Assembly (NCBI GenBank): GCA_910583555.1
Contig: CAJTXO010000018.1
Span: 1-64,000 of the forward strand
Origin: an uncultured Eubacterium sp.
GTDB taxonomy: Bacteria > Bacillota > Clostridia > Lachnospirales > Lachnospiraceae
Direction: 5' to 3'
DNA length: 64,000 nucleotides
Shown: piece by piece, positions 59,939 through 64,000 of the stretch
How the letters are laid out: each line of letters starts with the position of its first letter
Position numbering within the stretch: the stretch's first letter is position 1
The notes under the pieces: generated by a model
What the model was told of the DNA's origin: nothing
The model's database searches: none
The model's input: the letters and a program-made list of their open reading frames with translations, nothing else
Program-made: the position numbers and the translations under genes

Positions 59939-61732
59939 ATGGATCGATATAGTGGTGTTGAGCCAAAAGTGTCAATTATCTGCATTGATTGCGAGGACAG
60001 TTACATTGACGCGGAGCTGGCCGGAATGGAATATGGCAGTTTAGATGTCGTAAAGACGGTGAGCGGACCTGATTTGCTGGAGGATGTTTTTTATTATGCC
60101 AAAAGCGTGGATAGTAAATATATCACTTTTCTGCTTCCGGGACAAAAGATGAGGGAAAGAAAAATTGAATTAATGGCAGATCGGTTAGAAACGGCACCGG
60201 AAATTGATGCGACTGTATGTAATCGATGTTGTACACGCGAGGGAAGAACGATAGCGCAGCCAGATCTGTGCTATTCGAGTGCGTTTTGTGATCAGATTGT
60301 GGATGGTAAGATGTTATTGGAGACATGTGTCGTAGAGGGAATTAATCTGTATGGCAATTTATCAACACTTATGATTCGAACCGATTCGCTTATCGCCAGA
60401 TTAAACAAAAATGCTTTACAACTAAAAGCAGAGGGAATGATGACGGTATTATTAAACTATTTGTTGTTAATAGGTTCTCATCTGATCATTTTGGAACCCC
60501 CTCTCATCGACTCAGAATTGTCTGATTATAATGAAAATCTATTGCGCCAGAACATGACGCAGTATGAAAATATGCTCTCTTTGTTGAAGGGAGAACAGTT
60601 GTTTGAAGAGGGGACCTTTGAAAAGGAAAAGATAATGCCGGTCTATATGCGGATGCTTGGAGAAAATAAGGATCCGGAGCCGTGTGCCGCGAAAAAGATT
60701 ACCTTTTTTTATACGGATAAAGGAGAATATTACAATTTGGAACCGATCAGCCAGGAGGCGGTTAAGAGAGGGTATGACATTCGGTTTACACAGGATTTAA
60801 AGGAGCGGGCAGAAATAGGTATCTATTGTCAGCATGTTTCGTGGCAGTATGCGGAAAATTCTAAATTTTCTGTTATTTTGCTCCATGACCTGGCACAGGG
60901 ACACAATAGATGGCCGGATATCTGGAATGCGGAACGGTGGAATTGTTTTGATTTATGTGTACTGCCAGGAGGCGGATGGGGGGATCGCTGGGCAGAGTGT
61001 GCCAGCATGTACTGGTCTCAACCGGCAAGAGGGGCGTATTTGTTAGGATACCCGAAAAGCTGCTGTATAAAGGATGAGGAGATCAGGGAGCGAGCTGTAA
61101 AGTTGAAGTCAGAACTTGGTTTTACGCATGACCGCACGGTTTTGTATGCCCCCTCGTGGGAAAATGATGAGAAAGAGGATGATTTTATCCGGGCATTGGC
61201 GTCGTTAGAAGTTAATCTGCTGATCAAGCAGGCACACTGGCCAGAGGAATATGCGCATATTGTAAAAAATATTGAGACGATGCGGAGTGAACATGAGGGC
61301 AAATATGCCAATGTGCATTATATGGAACCGGAAGAAAGCATTCTCACTGCTTTGGAAATGTGCGATCTGGTCGTTTCGGATGAAAGTAATGTCATGATTG
61401 AAGCGCTGATGTTTGCAAAACCGAGTATTGCGGTGACGGATTGGCTCATTCCGGATACGCAGCCGTCCAGGTTTGCCAGCGTTCCTTTTGATTGCGTCTA
61501 CAAATGTAAGAAAGTGGAATTGAGGGAATTTGTGGAAAATATTCTTTTCAGAAAAAAAGAGGTATTGGATTGTGAAAAATTACGGGAACAATATTTTTGT
61601 AATGCAGAACATGTGAATGAAGACATATTGGATCTGATCGAGTATTATACATCTCGATCTGAGGTAAGGGAAGAGAAAATTCAAAAGTATTTTGTGAAAC
61701 CAGTTTATATGCCGGCCGCTTTGTGGGATTAG
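59939..61732 (+). CDS. Putative GT2-like / TagF-like (CDP-glycerol glycerophosphotransferase) fusion
   Basis: The 597-residue protein has an N-terminal part like a GT-A domain (KVSIICIDCEDSYIDAELAG, Y-I-T-F-L-L-P-G-Q-K near residue 65) and a C-terminal GT-B part like TagF/TagB polyglycerophosphate transferases: LLHDLAQGHNRWPDIW near 320, V-L-Y-A-P-S-W-E-N-D near 405, L-L-I-K-Q-A-H-W near 435, and CDLVVSDESNVMIEALMFAKPS near 485. These enzymes form phosphodiester bonds from CDP-alditols. The C. difficile type A flagellin locus contains a related enzyme. Substrate here is unknown. The ATG at 59939 follows GGAGAGGG. Confidence 0.75.
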   Translation: MDRYSGVEPKVSIICIDCEDSYIDAELAGMEYGSLDVVKTVSGPDLLEDVFYYAKSVDSKYITFLLPGQKMRERKIELMADRLETAPEIDATVCNRCCTREGRTIAQPDLCYSSAFCDQIVDGKMLLETCVVEGINLYGNLSTLMIRTDSLIARLNKNALQLKAEGMMTVLLNYLLLIGSHLIILEPPLIDSELSDYNENLLRQNMTQYENMLSLLKGEQLFEEGTFEKEKIMPVYMRMLGENKDPEPCAAKKITFFYTDKGEYYNLEPISQEAVKRGYDIRFTQDLKERAEIGIYCQHVSWQYAENSKFSVILLHDLAQGHNRWPDIWNAERWNCFDLCVLPGGGWGDRWAECASMYWSQPARGAYLLGYPKSCCIKDEEIRERAVKLKSELGFTHDRTVLYAPSWENDEKEDDFIRALASLEVNLLIKQAHWPEEYAHIVKNIETMRSEHEGKYANVHYMEPEESILTALEMCDLVVSDESNVMIEALMFAKPSIAVTDWLIPDTQPSRFASVPFDCVYKCKKVELREFVENILFRKKEVLDCEKLREQYFCNAEHVNEDILDLIEYYTSRSEVREEKIQKYFVKPVYMPAALWD

Positions 61733-61749
61733 GAAAGGGGGTTACTAAT

Positions 61750-62187
61750 GTGCAGATAATGAAGTACACGTTTCAGCAGCATGGTGATGAGAGAGGTATG
61801 CTGGTTGCTGTGGAAGAATTAAAGGATATTCCGTTTGAAATCAAGCGTATATATTATGTATATGATACAAAAGATGGGGTTAGGAGGGGATATCATGCGC
61901 ATAAGAGTTTAGAGCAGATATTAATTTGTGTTCATGGTTCATGTAAAATATTATTGGATAATGGAAAAGAACAAAAAGAAGTTTTATTGGAAAAACCTTA
62001 TGAAGGGTTATATGTTCCTAATAATATGTGGAGGGAGATGTATGATTTTTCAGAAGATGCTGTTTTATTGGTTTTGGCATCTTCCTATTATGATAAAGAA
62101 GATTACATTCGTGATTATCAGGAATTTGTTGATTATGTGTGGAATCTGGAAAAAGAGATAGGACAGGATATTTGTGAAGGGAAATAG
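61750..62187 (+). CDS. FdtA/WxcM-like dTDP-sugar ketoisomerase
   Basis: The 145-residue protein is a single cupin of the FdtA/WxcM type, which isomerises dTDP-6-deoxy-4-keto sugars to 3-keto sugars on the way to 3-amino-3,6-dideoxyhexoses. Motifs: G-D-E-R-G-M-L-V-A near residue 12, RIYYVYDTKDGVRRGYHAHK near 36-55 with the H-x-H catalytic pair, E-Q-I-L-I-C-V-H-G-S-C, and Y-V-P-N-N-M-W-R-E-M near 95. The GTG at 61750 follows AAAGGGGG; the ATG at 61759 is an alternative. The aminotransferase and acetyltransferase of such a pathway are not seen and would be expected beyond the window. Confidence 0.85.
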   Translation: MQIMKYTFQQHGDERGMLVAVEELKDIPFEIKRIYYVYDTKDGVRRGYHAHKSLEQILICVHGSCKILLDNGKEQKEVLLEKPYEGLYVPNNMWREMYDFSEDAVLLVLASSYYDKEDYIRDYQEFVDYVWNLEKEIGQDICEGK

Positions 62188-62192
62188 AAATC

Positions 62193-63740
62193 ATGGAAAA
62201 TAGGATAAACAAACGTAAATTCTGCTTTATTATTTGCGTGAATAATGAGGGGTATTTGGAAGAATGCCTGTGGTATATCGACAGGATCTCCGTGCCGGAT
62301 GGATACGAAAAGGAACATGTTGTTATCCGTGACGCTAAGTCCATGACAAGTGGGTACAACCAGGCGATGAAACTGACAGACGCAAAGTATAAGATCTATA
62401 TTCATCAGGATGTGCTTTTGGTAAATGTAAATTTGCTTTCACAGCTTCTTACTGCGTTTGAAGACCCTTCGGTGGGGATGGTCGGCGTCTTGGGAAAGAG
62501 GAAATTTATTTTATCCGCAGAATACAGTGAACATTGGGATACTGGTGCTGTTGAAGTATGTAATGGTACAAATGCGATATATTTTAATTTTTCTCCTGAA
62601 GCAAAGGGATGGACTGGCGTGAGGGCGATCGATGGTATGTTTATGGCGACCCAATATGACATTCCCTGGGATGAAGAACATTTTGACGGATGGGATTTTT
62701 ATGATATATCCCAATGCGAACAGTTTCGCAGGGTTGGATACCGCATTGTTGTGCCGGGGATTACAAGTTTGGAGGGAAATTGGGTCTTTCATGATGCAGG
62801 TCAGTGTGAATACGATGGATGGGAGCATTACAGAAGAATATTTTGTGAGGAATATGAGGATCAAGGGTATCATTATATGACGGCGGAATGGGTGAAACAT
62901 AGGGACGAGATCCGAGAAAAACAGAATCAGATAATGAACGTGTTTTCGGCGAACGATTTTAATAAAGCTGGTGAAATGCTTATGCAGCTAGAGGCTGGCG
63001 AAATGAATTCCCAACTCGCCCAGGTGGCGTGCTATCTGGTGATAATGGGAGAGGAAATGTCTGCCTATGGTGGAATCATGTCGAGCGTGCTACAGGAGTT
63101 TGATGAATTTGTCAGGGAGTATGAACAAGTGAAGTTTGCCTTGAGAAGATTTTATTTTGAGGAAAGAAGCGGAGCGTGGGCGTCTTTACAAAACAGACTT
63201 AGGGCAGGGAAGATTTCTATGAAATTTTTGTGGGTGGCGGCTCATGAGAGTGTGGCGGATCCCAACCGCCTGTGGTGGAGGGTGTTTGCTGAATATCAGA
63301 AGGAGATTCGGGAACTGATGAAGCAGGGCGAGATTTTGGAGGCAGAGCGTCTTTTACAGCAGATGGATGAAAAATGGCGGGGGAGGGACGGCAATATTTT
63401 CCTTATCTTGATTTATGTTTTCCGCCGGGAAGTGGAAAGTGGGATGCAGAGAACGGTCTTTGATCGTTTTGCAGATCCGGATGATATGATCCAGCATTTT
63501 ATCCGGCTGAAATTATATTTGCGGCGGATTGAATTTGGTCTGGCGCAGGAGTATCAGAGAGAAGTATATGATTACTTTGTACAGACGAATGTATCGGAAT
63601 ATTTGATTTTCCAGATCTTGCAGAAAAATATTTTTTACAAGGAACAATTTTGCAGAAATTTGTCTTTGCTTTTTGAGAGAGAGGAGGGAACAGATTCTAT
63701 GAGATCAAAGTTATACAGGCAGCTTGCGGAACAGGAATAA
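62193..63740 (+). CDS. StrF-like GT-A glycosyltransferase with C-terminal helical module, second copy
   Basis: The 515-residue protein has the same layout as the one at 50551: RKFCFIICVNNEGYLEECLW, D-A-K-Y-K-I-Y-I-H-Q-D-V, W-V-F-H-D-A-G-Q-C near 205, then the helical region with R-M-K/E-Q-G-E-I-L-E-A-E-R near 390 and Y-L-I-F-Q-I-L-Q-K-N-I-F-Y near 480. It also contains FDGWDFYDISQCEQFRRVGYR, closer to the single-domain copy than the protein at 50551 is, which suggests mixing of parts by recombination. GAAGGGA precedes the ATG. The acyl carrier protein gene follows. Confidence 0.8.
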   Translation: MENRINKRKFCFIICVNNEGYLEECLWYIDRISVPDGYEKEHVVIRDAKSMTSGYNQAMKLTDAKYKIYIHQDVLLVNVNLLSQLLTAFEDPSVGMVGVLGKRKFILSAEYSEHWDTGAVEVCNGTNAIYFNFSPEAKGWTGVRAIDGMFMATQYDIPWDEEHFDGWDFYDISQCEQFRRVGYRIVVPGITSLEGNWVFHDAGQCEYDGWEHYRRIFCEEYEDQGYHYMTAEWVKHRDEIREKQNQIMNVFSANDFNKAGEMLMQLEAGEMNSQLAQVACYLVIMGEEMSAYGGIMSSVLQEFDEFVREYEQVKFALRRFYFEERSGAWASLQNRLRAGKISMKFLWVAAHESVADPNRLWWRVFAEYQKEIRELMKQGEILEAERLLQQMDEKWRGRDGNIFLILIYVFRREVESGMQRTVFDRFADPDDMIQHFIRLKLYLRRIEFGLAQEYQREVYDYFVQTNVSEYLIFQILQKNIFYKEQFCRNLSLLFEREEGTDSMRSKLYRQLAEQE

Positions 63741-63800
63741 ATGGGTTAAAAAAAATCTAAATAAATGAAAAAATTTATAATAGAAAGGCAGGATGTAAAA

Positions 63801-64000
63801 ATGGAGAAAAAAATAATTGAAATGTTAGAGGAAGTTATGGAAGTCGATGAAGGAGTTTTGACAATGGAGACTGAGTTAGAGAGCATAGAGGAGTGGGATT
63901 CCATTTCTAAGCTGGCTCTTATGGCAGAAGTTAAGAGAAACTGGAATAAAAAGTTAACTGTAGAAAGCTTAAAATCATTTAAAGTTGTAAAGGATATATA
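63801..64000 (+). CDS. Acyl carrier protein, cut by the window end
   Basis: The visible 66 residues form an acyl-carrier-type protein: MEKKIIEMLEEVMEVDEGVL and the phosphopantetheine site E-W-D-S34-I-S-K-L-A with the D-S motif. It is not the fatty-acid AcpP type (no G-A-D-S-L-D-T-V-E). In glycan loci such carriers often supply acyl or hydroxyacyl groups for N-acylation of amino sugars, fitting a 3-amino sugar from the FdtA pathway just upstream; this is inference. GAAAGG precedes the ATG. The remaining end of the gene and the loading enzymes lie beyond 64000. Confidence 0.8.
   Translation, partial: MEKKIIEMLEEVMEVDEGVLTMETELESIEEWDSISKLALMAEVKRNWNKKLTVESLKSFKVVKDI

Overview
The window looks like a chromosomal segment of a motile, Gram-positive, anaerobic member of the Lachnospiraceae (Clostridia). 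The reasons are the hprK-glk-murB-rapZ-whiA-HPr order, a DUF6465 protein with a lysine/alanine-rich tail, an [FeFe]-hydrogenase maturase HydG, a clostridial M18 aminopeptidase, a KDPG-aldolase/VOC fusion, and a flagellar late-gene block with fliW-csrA and two flgK genes. No sequence comparison could be run, so the taxonomic call rests on gene content and order.

Layout. 0-5 kb is an AT-rich accessory stretch: a membrane protein, an RCC1-like protein, an ABC-type ATPase, a DUF402 protein coupled to a ferritin-like diiron protein, a DUF1801 protein and a DUF6891-like protein. 5.2-14.9 kb is GC-richer core: hprK, ROK glucokinase, murB, rapZ, whiA, a Crh-like HPr without the phosphorylatable histidine, dnaE and pfkA. 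15-28.9 kb is mixed: small proteins, hydG, an AAA/PD-(D/E)XK protein, a BlaI/BlaR1 pair with twin palindromic operators, KDPG aldolase, truA, M18 aminopeptidase, lysA, then a patch of gene remnants with an alpha/beta hydrolase. 28.9-33.1 kb holds a parE-parC (topoisomerase IV type) pair.

33.2-47.6 kb is a flagellar late-gene region: flgM, flgN, two flgK, flgL, fliW, csrA, flaG, fliD, fliS, a FliT/FlgN-like chaperone and three flagellin genes encoding the same 271-residue protein. Sigma-28-like promoters (TAA(G/C)-N14/15-nCCGATA) precede flgM, flaG and each flagellin. Each flagellin has a long leader with a GGGA-loop hairpin and a GGA-containing Shine-Dalgarno, which fits FliW-CsrA control as known for Bacillus subtilis hag.

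47.7-64 kb, starting directly downstream of the last flagellin terminator, is a large and apparently co-transcribed glycan-decoration locus, cut by the window end. It contains two CgeB-type glycosyltransferases, four proteins sharing an N-terminal StrF-like GT-A domain in different domain contexts, one stand-alone copy of a C-terminal helical module found on two of them, a SerB-like HAD phosphatase, two LicD proteins, a LicC-like nucleotidyltransferase, a methyltransferase, a TagF-like glycerophosphotransferase fusion, an FdtA-type sugar ketoisomerase and the start of an acyl carrier protein. The likely job is flagellin glycosylation with a phospho-linked, methylated substituent. This is the best candidate for an undescribed system here.

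A recurring oddity is tandem duplication at cistron ends: 100 bp at rapZ/whiA, 11 bp repeated after truA, about 110 bp degenerate after flgM, and 18 bp three times after the first flgK. No tRNA, rRNA, CRISPR array, insertion sequence or prophage was recognised.
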